From a virus: a stretch of DNA of 36,724 nucleotides. Within the stretch, counting starts at the first letter, position 1, and each line of letters begins with the position of its first letter. The notes beneath the pieces were generated by a model. It was not told the origin of the DNA. It did no database searches and worked only from the letters and a program-made list of their open reading frames with translations. The position numbers and the translations under genes are program-made. This document shows positions 30,731 to 36,724 of this stretch, piece after piece. The stretch is taken from IMG/VR virus record IMGVR_UViG_3300042475_003970, positions 1-36,724 of that record. One strand, written 5' to 3'.

Positions 30731-30758
30731 GTGTGTGTGTGTGTGTGTGTGTGTGTGT
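30731..30758. repeat. (GT)14 dinucleotide repeat, CA-rich mRNA leader
   Basis: Fourteen perfect GT units fill nearly the whole gap between the deaminase stop and the primase-helicase start. In the mRNA this is a (CA)14 leader immediately upstream of the start codon, unstructured and lacking Shine-Dalgarno. Its length is probably variable between related phages. Confidence 0.8.
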
Positions 30759-31052
30759 TTAAACTAGCGTTACTGACTTTACTCCAGCGCTATCGAGCGC
30801 CTTCTGACAATCGCAGCACACGCGCTTGTGAAGCACGAGTGCCTTGGCTCCCCGTGCCTTTGCTCCAGCCTTCGCGATTGCGTTGACCTCGGCGTGTGCG
30901 GTTTGTTGGCAGATTGTTTTGCATTTTTCGTATCCCTCGCCCTGCTCTCGGGGGCAAGCTGGTTGGGGATTCAAGCAGTTGTTTTCTCCGATGAAAACCT
31001 CTAAATCCTCGGAGATGAGAAAACAGAGAACTTTTTTCTTAGCGCAGCTCAT
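30759..31052 (-). CDS. dCMP/cytidine deaminase-like protein
   Basis: A 97-residue protein with the zinc deaminase signature: HAEVNAI (H53, E55) and RVCCDCQKAL with C79-x2-C82, where the usual P before the first Cys is V. Extra Cys residues between 26 and 48 (NNCLNPQPACP, EKCKTIC) resemble the structural zinc region of dCMP deaminases. It is short for that family (T4 about 190 residues), lacking some C-terminal helices. Likely converts dCMP to dUMP to feed dTMP synthesis; other cytosine substrates are possible. Coupled by ATGA to the upstream gene. Confidence 0.75.
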   Translation of the reverse strand: MSCAKKKVLCFLISEDLEVFIGENNCLNPQPACPREQGEGYEKCKTICQQTAHAEVNAIAKAGAKARGAKALVLHKRVCCDCQKALDSAGVKSVTLV

Positions 31053-31318
31053 TGCAATTTATGGCTGTAGTAATAAGTGCAGTCGTTGCAGCTGCACCAC
31101 TGATTTCTTTCGTGAATGGGTTTAAAATGAGTGTTTTCTACTTTTACTACAGACGAGTAGGCGGACACAGCTTCCAGCACGTAGAACGTGTTGCTGGGGT
31201 GTTTGTGGCACAGCCTGACAGCCTCCTCGTTAGCCTTCTCACGCGTTGCGTGCATTTGTGATGGAGATCCTCCGCCAACGCGGAAGACCATGTATACGGG
31301 TTTGTGTTCTGGTTTCAT
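31049..31318 (-). CDS. Small conserved-type phage protein, zinc-binding candidate
   Basis: An 89-residue protein beginning MKPEHKPVYMVFRVGGGSPS, followed by QMHATREKANEEAVRLCHKH (a helix) and CSCNDCTYYYSH near the C-terminus, where Cys and His may bind zinc. Its start lies 2 bases downstream of the polymerase stop; a longer ORF overlapping the polymerase gene was rejected. Function unknown. Confidence 0.65.
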   Translation of the reverse strand: MKPEHKPVYMVFRVGGGSPSQMHATREKANEEAVRLCHKHPSNTFYVLEAVSAYSSVVKVENTHFKPIHERNQWCSCNDCTYYYSHKLQ

Positions 31319-31320
31319 AA

Positions 31321-33075
31321 TTATTTCTTGTAGACGTCTGAGAGTGAGCCCTCGGCGGAAAGGGGAAGTCCCTCGGCCCATTCTGGGGCGGTTGACATGA
31401 TCTTGACGATGGTGTCCAAGCAGCGCTTGCCCTCGTCGCCAGCTGGCACCTGACACACGACCTCGTCATGGATCCGCATGATTACTGGGAATCCCTGCGC
31501 CTCGATGCGTAGGCAGCAATCCATGAACACGTCACGGGCCGTCGCCTGCACGAGATTTTCCGTAACGACTCCGCCCCAAAATCCTAAGCGCATGAACTTG
31601 CCTTGGCGCGGTATCTGCGCGGTGAGTCCGCCGTGATCCACTGACACGTTTCGATATGTCATCTTGCGACCCGAAGGCATCTCGATCTCCGCGTTCTTGT
31701 CGTCCTTACTAGTCGCGGTGCTACGTAGCACCTCCTCCAAGTCTTTCCAGAGCTTAGTTACGAGGGGGTTCTTGACGCGGTACAGACGCGTTAGGCGCTC
31801 CGCCTCATCGGTGGGGATGTTCGCGACCGACGCAAATTTCTTCGCGCCCATGCCGTATCCCAAGCCGAGGTTCAATCCCTTGATCAGGTGGCGCTTCTTG
31901 GGGTCAGTCCGCAGGGGCTCGTCTCCGCTCCAGAGCCCCATGGCACGCGCCTGAGCCTCGTAGAAGTCGGGGCACTGGCGGATGTGCTCAAGCATCTTGG
32001 TATCGCCAGCGAGCCAGTGAAGCACGCGTGGCTCGATCTGGCTGAGGTCAACGATCGCGAAGGTGTAGCCTTCGGGAGCCTTGATCATGCTGCGGACATC
32101 GACGTCGAAGACCTCGCCCTTGGGAAGGTTCTGCGCGTTCCAAGAGCCGTCGCCGCTGTCCCTTCCCGTGTGAGCTCCGAAGAATTTCAAGCCGTAGGGC
32201 ATAGTCCCATCTTCCCTGCAGCGGCTTCTCATGGTCTCAAGTGTGCTCAAATGCTTGTTGCCGCGCCTGAAGTTACGTACAGCCTTGATCCATGGGTGCA
32301 GGTGGGAGAACTCGTCCTCCCAGCGCTCCGCCTCGTCGTCGCCCTTGGCGAATGACGCTGGTGCCCAGATGCCTACCTTCTCGCACTCAGCACGCACGGC
32401 CAGCGGCGATAGTATCGACTCACGATCGGCCCATGGGATGTCGAGCTTGGCCTGCCAGATAGCCGTCTGCAGCTTGGTGATCGCCTTGTCGAGAGCGGGC
32501 ACGTCGAGGGGAACTCCGCGTGAGCACATGGTGCGCGTCATGGCGCTTATCTCGCGCTCGTGCTCCACGAACTTGTCTCCGTGCTGCAGGTAGAGGTTGA
32601 GGCAATGAACCGCGTCGTCGAGAGCGTACTTGACCACGTCGTCACGAAAGAACACGTCCATGTCCTCCCAGCGCTGGCCCTTCATGTTGTCGCGGATGGT
32701 CTTCGTCATCTCGACTCCAAGCAGGCTGTTGGCGCTTTCCTTCAGGCTTCGATTGTGTCCTAGGTACGCGGCCATGTCGGCTGTGCATACCCACTCCGCG
32801 ATCTCGATGCTCTCTGGAGCGTGTCCCAGCTCCTGCAGCCGCTCGATGACCATGGAGTCGAACGAGACGTTGTGAGAGAGCCAAGTGACGTCGGGGCCAA
32901 CGATCTGCGACCAGTCAAAATCCTTGGGGTGACCCGCCCATCTGAGCCCGTTGTCAGCAGCTACCGAGAGCAGGTACAGATCGGCCTTTGGGTGACGAAG
33001 GTAGTGCCAAGTCCCGAGCGTCTTGATGGAGACCTCGTCGTCGTAATAAGTTTCAGTGTCGAGTGCAACGATCAT
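31321..33075 (-). CDS. Family A DNA polymerase with 3'-5' exonuclease
   Basis: A 584-residue replicative polymerase. Exonuclease motifs: DTE (residues 6-8), HNVSFD (N69, D73) and YALDD (Y150, D153/D154). Polymerase motifs: A VDLSQIEPR (D343, E348), B RHLIKGLNLGLGYG (R395, K399, Y407), C HDE (536-538). It lacks an N-terminal 5' nuclease, as usual for phage PolA. The residue equivalent to E. coli F762 is L403. It is ATGA-coupled to the glycosyltransferase gene upstream and followed closely by a small gene and the deaminase. Confidence 0.93.
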   Translation of the reverse strand: MIVALDTETYYDDEVSIKTLGTWHYLRHPKADLYLLSVAADNGLRWAGHPKDFDWSQIVGPDVTWLSHNVSFDSMVIERLQELGHAPESIEIAEWVCTADMAAYLGHNRSLKESANSLLGVEMTKTIRDNMKGQRWEDMDVFFRDDVVKYALDDAVHCLNLYLQHGDKFVEHEREISAMTRTMCSRGVPLDVPALDKAITKLQTAIWQAKLDIPWADRESILSPLAVRAECEKVGIWAPASFAKGDDEAERWEDEFSHLHPWIKAVRNFRRGNKHLSTLETMRSRCREDGTMPYGLKFFGAHTGRDSGDGSWNAQNLPKGEVFDVDVRSMIKAPEGYTFAIVDLSQIEPRVLHWLAGDTKMLEHIRQCPDFYEAQARAMGLWSGDEPLRTDPKKRHLIKGLNLGLGYGMGAKKFASVANIPTDEAERLTRLYRVKNPLVTKLWKDLEEVLRSTATSKDDKNAEIEMPSGRKMTYRNVSVDHGGLTAQIPRQGKFMRLGFWGGVVTENLVQATARDVFMDCCLRIEAQGFPVIMRIHDEVVCQVPAGDEGKRCLDTIVKIMSTAPEWAEGLPLSAEGSLSDVYKK

Positions 33076-33941
33076 GATAGTGTGTCGATAAGTTTCATCC
33101 CGTAGTTGTTGATGCCCTCTGGGATTACGAGGTTTGGTTTCCGAATGAGCTTGTTGTTTTTGAAAGGCTTGTAGTCTACCTGATGATGCCAGCGGTTAAA
33201 CTTCCAAACGACTTTGGCTACGTCAGGATGAAGGTCTGCTAGCATCTGGGACTTAGCCATGGTGCCCTCGTGCTTGTAGAACTCCTCGGTGTTGCCTCCG
33301 CCCATGGTCTGGGTCGTAGCCTTCTCCTGAGTGAACGCGTTGAACTCTATGGTGCAGAGCCCGTCCTTCAAAGCGCGTAGGCATAGGTCGGTGTCCTCGT
33401 TGTAGCGTCCGCGCCAGCGGTAGGGGATATCGTTCTTGATGAGCAGGCACGAGTAGATGCGCGTGTTCATGATGATGGGTGGCACGATGGTCTTGGCCTT
33501 GATAAAGAAGTCGTACTGAAAGCCAGCTATGGCGACGTTCTCGTAGCGTTCGACGAAGTCCTCGGCGCATTTAAAGATTGTGCCGCTTGTGACCTTGCAT
33601 TGCAGGTTTCGATTCAGGCGGTTGAAGGCTGCGATGTTGTCGTCCATTACCCAGTGACGTGTAGCGCCACGCGTTATGGAGTGATCCCAGCAGAAGTTGC
33701 GTGCAGCGCCCGGGCCCACGCTCTTCGTCAACCCAAGATCGTCGCACGTATCATAATCTTTAAGATAACTCTGCGGAAGCATGAGGAGCTTCGACTCGTC
33801 CATGGTAGACGCGTACAGCAAGAACTCCTGCGGCTCCACTACAACGAAGTGCGGAACCTTTAGGCGATCAAGCGCCCTGCTTGTAAGCCCCTTGTCCCAG
33901 CGTCCCTTGGATATGATGTAGACGGGATGACTAGGGTTCAT
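33072..33941 (-). CDS. TAGT-like (TET/JBP-associated) glycosyltransferase
   Basis: A 289-residue protein of the phage family whose members start YIxSKGRW: here PVYIISKGRWDKGLTSRALD (residues 6-25), VVVEPQEF (33-40), GPGAARNFCWDHS (76-88) and HWVMDDNI with D100-D101 as donor- and metal-binding residues, then YRWRGRYNEDTDLCLRAL. TAGT enzymes are predicted or shown to add sugars to modified bases in phage DNA. It sits between DNA polymerase and a small partner gene, both overlapping, in a replication operon with a deaminase. No TET/JBP, base hydroxylase or pyrimidine hydroxymethylase is visible in the window, so a protein acceptor remains possible. Confidence 0.8.
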   Translation of the reverse strand: MNPSHPVYIISKGRWDKGLTSRALDRLKVPHFVVVEPQEFLLYASTMDESKLLMLPQSYLKDYDTCDDLGLTKSVGPGAARNFCWDHSITRGATRHWVMDDNIAAFNRLNRNLQCKVTSGTIFKCAEDFVERYENVAIAGFQYDFFIKAKTIVPPIIMNTRIYSCLLIKNDIPYRWRGRYNEDTDLCLRALKDGLCTIEFNAFTQEKATTQTMGGGNTEEFYKHEGTMAKSQMLADLHPDVAKVVWKFNRWHHQVDYKPFKNNKLIRKPNLVIPEGINNYGMKLIDTLS

Positions 33942-34149
33942 CCACGTAGAATTTTCCGCGCACGCGCATGATGGGTAGGTGAGGATACCAGCAGCTGGGT
34001 TGCTTCGGCGTTAGCTTCTGGCCGATCAACTCGGCAAACAGATCGACGTCCTCCTGATTCCTGAAGTGCACGACCACCTTGCGAAACGAGGATAGATCCT
34101 CTTGCACAAACTCTGGCATGCCCTTCCATTCTTCTTTCCAATCAGTCAT
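33931..34149 (-). CDS. Small conserved phage protein paired with TAGT gene
   Basis: A 72-residue protein: EEWKGMPEFVQEDLSSFRKV, then HFRNQEDVDLFAELIGQKLT and a W-Y-P ending. The pattern GMPEFVQEDL ... HFxxxEDVxxFAxLIGQ occurs widely in phages as a stand-alone unit or domain of unknown function. The overlap with the TAGT-like gene (11 bases) suggests a joint role. It is the first gene after the terminator at 34161-34202. Confidence 0.7.
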   Translation of the reverse strand: MTDWKEEWKGMPEFVQEDLSSFRKVVVHFRNQEDVDLFAELIGQKLTPKQPSCWYPHLPIMRVRGKFYVDEP

Positions 34150-34160
34150 AAAGTAATTCT

Positions 34161-34202
34161 TAAAAAGTAGGGCGACCCGCCGCCGAGAAGACGACGGGCC
34201 GC
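34161..34202 (-). terminator. Rho-independent terminator after ssDNA-binding-like gene
   Basis: A 13-bp stem including three G-U pairs (34172-34184 with 34190-34202) around a 5-base loop, followed on the minus strand by CTACTTTTTAAG. The G-U pairs exist only in minus-strand RNA, confirming orientation. It separates the nuclease/SSB genes from the glycosyltransferase/polymerase genes. Confidence 0.75.
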
Positions 34203-34209
34203 GATTAAC

Positions 34210-34944
34210 TTAGAGACCCGCGATGTTCTTGAAGAACTCGGGATCCTGATGCTTGCCAATGAACTTGGCGACTGGCACGTACCAACTGTTGACTGCGTTC
34301 TTGCGGAGCTCGCTGTGAATCTCGTAGCAGCCCGTGTAAAGGCCGCTGCGGAGGAGACCAACCGAGTCGGTGATCAGGCGCTTTGCGAGCGACGTGTACG
34401 AGCTGCTGCCCACGGTGTAGAGGGCGAGCGCGTAGTTGTTCGTCCCGTCGCTGTACGGGAAGAGCTGATCGTCGGCACCTTCAGGAGCCTCGACGGCCAT
34501 GAGGATGTCCGCCATCTCGACGCAGTACTTCTCGTCGCCGTATTGCAACGACCCGCCGAAGTCGATGACTTCCTGCATGGTGTTGAACTTGGGAGGCATG
34601 TCCTGAGACGTACCGAACTCAACCTTGAGCTGGTAGTACTTCTTCAGGCGAAGCGGAGTGAACTTGAACGACTCGTTCGGCTTGGCGAGAACGACCTCCT
34701 TGACGAGGAGGAAGGTGCCCGGGCTGAAGTTATCGACCAGCTGACCAGACTTCTGGACGAGGTTGATGCGTGGAGTGTTGACGTCCGCCGTGGTGATCTC
34801 TCCCTCGATTCCCGAGGCCGAGACCTTGACTGGAGCCACGAGAGCGGACTGCGCGGTTACGAGCTCGCTGGATTCCTCGACGATCTCGACGGGGGCGGTG
34901 GCGGGCTTGGTGGTGCCTTTCGGCGTTAGTGTTAGTGTAGCCAT
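34210..34944 (-). CDS. Putative ssDNA-binding / replication accessory protein
   Basis: A 244-residue protein. A low-complexity N-terminus (about 45 residues) is followed by TPRINLVQKSGQLVDNFSPG (56-75), a beta-rich region (TFLLVKEVVLA, FKFTPLRLKKYYQLKVEFG) and a conserved-looking C-terminus with WYVPVAKFIG. This TPRxxLVQ ... GTFLL pattern is known from unnamed phage replication-module proteins. Location between a RecB-like nuclease and a polymerase suggests ssDNA binding or recombination support. No catalytic motif; assignment is by context. Confidence 0.5.
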   Translation of the reverse strand: MATLTLTPKGTTKPATAPVEIVEESSELVTAQSALVAPVKVSASGIEGEITTADVNTPRINLVQKSGQLVDNFSPGTFLLVKEVVLAKPNESFKFTPLRLKKYYQLKVEFGTSQDMPPKFNTMQEVIDFGGSLQYGDEKYCVEMADILMAVEAPEGADDQLFPYSDGTNNYALALYTVGSSSYTSLAKRLITDSVGLLRSGLYTGCYEIHSELRKNAVNSWYVPVAKFIGKHQDPEFFKNIAGL

Positions 34945-34972
34945 GGTATGGTTGTTATTTTGGGTTTGTTGT

Positions 34973-36115
34973 TTAGTTTCGGATCGCCTTCAGGACGTGG
35001 ATAATTCCTTCATCCTTCAGCGCTCCCTTGTCACGTAGTCGGCACTCCAAGGTCTGACGGGCATTGCCCTTCTGACCTCGGTCTGCTTTGTCCGCGACTA
35101 TCTTCTCAAGCTCGACCACGCTTACGCGGGTGCAAGCTCCAAGAAATTCGTCGAAAGTCATCATGTCACTTACTGCTGCGAAGCCGAGTAGGGGAGAGTC
35201 CACGATGCGCGGGGTCTTGCGGTGATCGAGGCGGTAGCCCGGTATCTCCACTCCCTCCTCCAGCGCCTGACGCAGCATCTCCTTCTTCGTCGCGTCGCAC
35301 CAGTCGGCTAGGATGTTGGCTAGCTTCAAGAGCTGTGCCTTCTCCTCTGGAGACCCAGTGCCGCTGATGTTGGATGGAACATCGAAGCCAGCCTTCTGAG
35401 CGACTACGAGCGCACGGCCCGCGAGCGCTTTGCAGGAGCCTTGGAACGAGCAGTAGTTGCAGACGCCTTCCGTTGGATTAAACTCTTTTCCAGCGAGCTC
35501 TTTTGCTCGAGCAATGATTGTTGAGATTCTAAGACTGAGCGCAGGAATGTCATCTCGCGTGAATTCAGCCATGGAAACCTCATGTCGCCTAGGGAGGACG
35601 AAATAGAGCTGAATTCTTTTGATGTCTGTAAAAGCGGCAAAAGCTCCCAGACAATAGGCGATACCTTGGCTGTTAGTCTCAGCATCGTCCACAGATCCGT
35701 AGCCCGTCTTCCAGTCGAAAAGCGTAGCATCACCGTCATCGTAAATATCCAAGAGGTCACACGTCCCGTAAGTTGAGTGCTCGCCAAGATCAATTTCAAA
35801 AAATACTTCCTGATGGCTAGCGATAAGATTTGCAGAGACTGCACGAGCTCGTCGGACGTCATCAAGAAAGTCCAAGCATGTTTCGGCGAGAGACTGCTCC
35901 TCCCCGTCGATGAGGAGGCTGGGGTTTCCTTTTTCGATCGCGTTGTGGATCCTTGTGCCAGCTTCGGCGATGGGGTTTGATCCTCCTTTGCTTTTGTAGC
36001 TGGGACATGCCTCGTAGTTCTTGAGCGAACTTGGGCCGTAGGGATGATGAGGGCGCGTTTCGGAGTCGGCATGGGTAACGATCGGTTTGGGTTGATGTGT
36101 GGGTTTTGTTGGCAT
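34973..36115 (-). CDS. Cas4/RecB-like PD-(D/E)XK exonuclease with iron-sulfur cluster
   Basis: A 380-residue protein. SSLKNYEACPSYKSK (C37), GTRIHNAI (H57), GTCDLLDIY (D120), LFDWKTGYG (D134, K136) and SQGIAYCLGAFA (Q150, Y154) form the PD-(D/E)XK active site in the order used by RecB/Cas4 nucleases. CNYCSFQGSC supplies C219, C222 and C228, which with C37 form the 4Fe-4S cluster of Cas4/AddB enzymes. A C-terminal 120-residue helical extension is present. It likely resects DNA ends for recombination or degrades host DNA. No cas1 or CRISPR array is in the window. Confidence 0.85.
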   Translation of the reverse strand: MPTKPTHQPKPIVTHADSETRPHHPYGPSSLKNYEACPSYKSKGGSNPIAEAGTRIHNAIEKGNPSLLIDGEEQSLAETCLDFLDDVRRARAVSANLIASHQEVFFEIDLGEHSTYGTCDLLDIYDDGDATLFDWKTGYGSVDDAETNSQGIAYCLGAFAAFTDIKRIQLYFVLPRRHEVSMAEFTRDDIPALSLRISTIIARAKELAGKEFNPTEGVCNYCSFQGSCKALAGRALVVAQKAGFDVPSNISGTGSPEEKAQLLKLANILADWCDATKKEMLRQALEEGVEIPGYRLDHRKTPRIVDSPLLGFAAVSDMMTFDEFLGACTRVSVVELEKIVADKADRGQKGNARQTLECRLRDKGALKDEGIIHVLKAIRN

Positions 36116-36155
36116 AAGTCAGGAGATTACTAAGCGAACCAGATTGGGTCAATGC

Positions 36156-36344
36156 TTATTCTTCCAACTTTTCTTTTTTCTTTCTGCGTGCCTCGACGCC
36201 CTTGAGACCATTGATAATGCAGGACTGGCGCTTCGCTTCGCTGCTAACGCTTCCGCCCTTCTTACCAAGCGCACTCAGGTACTCGCGCACACATTCGGGG
36301 ATTTCTTTTTTGTTTTTCATTTTTGGGAAATTGAGATTGTCCAT
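36156..36344 (-). CDS. Small basic protein with LGKKGGS motif
   Basis: A 62-residue Lys-rich protein. YLSALGKKGGSVSSEAKRQS (residues about 22-41) matches a short DNA-binding-like motif (LGKKGGxxxSEAKRxAxxxNGxxGG) common in plasmid and phage mini-proteins, here followed by NGLKGVEARRKKKEK. Probably a nucleic-acid-binding accessory protein; function unknown. Confidence 0.6.
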   Translation of the reverse strand: MDNLNFPKMKNKKEIPECVREYLSALGKKGGSVSSEAKRQSCIINGLKGVEARRKKKEKLEE

Positions 36345-36380
36345 AAGTTACGAGAATGAACCGAAAAGGATTGGGGTGTC

Positions 36381-36414
36381 AAAAATAAAAAAATACCCCC
36401 CTTGATGAGGGGGC
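36381..36414 (-). terminator. Rho-independent terminator
   Basis: C5-6/G5 stem (36396-36401 and 36409-36413) with 7-base loop, followed on the minus strand by GTATTTTTTTATTTTTG (complement of 36380-36396). It follows the stop of the proline-rich repeat gene by 11 bases and should end that transcript. Confidence 0.75.
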
Positions 36415-36424
36415 AAATTAATTT

Positions 36425-36724
36425 TTACCGCACACCGCCCGGTTTGACCGTTTGCACAGGCTTCACTGGGGCTCTTTGAGTAACGCTCGGGGTGGGAACT
36501 CTAGGAGTTGTTGGAGTAGGAACTCTCGGCCCCGTATTTGAAACTCTAGGAGTTGTTGGAGTAGGAACTCTCGGCCCCGTATTTGAAACTCTAGGAGTTG
36601 TTGGAGTAGGAACTCTCGGCCCCGTATTTGAAACTCTAGGAGATGTCGGAGTAGGAACTCTTGGGCCTGTATTTGAAACCCTAGGAGATGTCGGAGTAGG
36701 AACTCTCGGCCCCGTATTTGAAAC
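36425..36724 (-). CDS. Proline-rich repeat protein, N-terminus outside window
   Basis: The frame is open to the right edge; 99 residues and the stop are visible. Five tandem units of VSNTGPRVPTPTxPR are followed by VPTPSVTQRAPVKPVQTVKPGGVR. The sequence is basic, Pro/Thr-rich and without acidic residues, so an extended stalk or a nucleic-acid or polyanion-binding tail is possible. The function depends on the unseen N-terminus. Confidence 0.7.
   Translation of the reverse strand, partial: VSNTGPRVPTPTSPRVSNTGPRVPTPTSPRVSNTGPRVPTPTTPRVSNTGPRVPTPTTPRVSNTGPRVPTPTTPRVPTPSVTQRAPVKPVQTVKPGGVR
36499..36723. repeat. Five tandem 45-bp repeats within a coding region
   Basis: Units start at 36499, 36544, 36589, 36634 and 36679. 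The three left units are nearly identical; the two right ones share GATGTC instead of GTTGTT, a sign of stepwise duplication. The period of 45 keeps the reading frame (15 residues). The array may continue outside the window. Confidence 0.95.

Noticed and set aside
31319-31456. Upstream extension of the small gene 31049-31318
   Set aside because: The extension overlaps the polymerase C-terminus in another frame and has an unrelated Arg/Gly-rich sequence.
36380-36387. TATTTTTG on the minus strand as a Bacteroidota-type -7 box
   Set aside because: It matches TAnnTTTG but lies in the T-run of a terminator and has no TTG element at the right distance.
36499-36723. CRISPR array
   Set aside because: The 45-bp units are contiguous with no spacers and keep a reading frame; they encode a Pro-rich repeat.

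Overview
The window is one contiguous piece of a tailed dsDNA bacteriophage genome. Every convincing gene lies on the minus strand, so transcription runs from right to left. It holds about 50 tightly packed genes, two tRNA genes, several hairpin terminators, and one non-coding block of about 1.1 kb. Both ends cut through genes: a large structural gene at 1-2857 and a proline-rich repeat gene at 36425-36724. The portal and connector organisation, the absence of sheath, tape-measure or baseplate genes, and the small genes beside the tRNAs suggest a podovirus-like phage. A predicted unimolecular spanin (lipobox plus C-terminal membrane segment) implies a host with an outer membrane. Nearly all genes lack a Shine-Dalgarno sequence and have A/C- or A/T-rich leaders, which fits hosts such as Bacteroidota. 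Host assignment is inference only.

Right part, replication and nucleotide metabolism (about 28.5-36.3 kb): a Cas4-like iron-sulfur nuclease; a putative ssDNA-binding protein followed by a strong terminator; a small conserved protein coupled to a TAGT-like glycosyltransferase; a family A DNA polymerase with Leu at the position equivalent to E. coli 762; a small unknown protein; a dCMP-deaminase-like protein; and a primase/SF3 helicase. A glycosyltransferase coupled to the polymerase gene raises the possibility of glycosylated DNA.

Middle accessory part (about 24-28.3 kb): many very short genes overlapping by ATGA or TAATG. They include four coiled-coil genes, several with a TDTPRTDA start, a zinc-ribbon mini-protein, a membrane peptide, and proteins sharing a KxGD...F module that also heads an endonuclease VII gene further left. 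The non-coding block (22.9-23.96 kb) follows. It carries 11 copies of AGTGG/CCACT, a (CCG)10 plus T10 tract, a 50-nt C/T tract and a 12-bp palindrome, and ends in a hairpin terminator just before the terminase genes. It is a candidate replication origin, packaging site or structured RNA.

Left part, packaging, structure and lysis (1-22.8 kb): small and large terminase, tRNA-Met and tRNA-Gln, a small basic gene, a GIY-YIG homing endonuclease, a DUF6321-like gene, a Cys-rich protein, portal, two small proteins, and an acidic scaffold-like protein. Next comes a cassette of four glycosyltransferase-like genes and one SAM methyltransferase, lodged between scaffold and major capsid gene. After the capsid come a repeat-rich surface protein, a lysis module (two holin-like proteins, u-spanin, muramidase), an endonuclease VII and HExxH protein pair, a tail-fibre-like protein and the large structural protein at the left edge.
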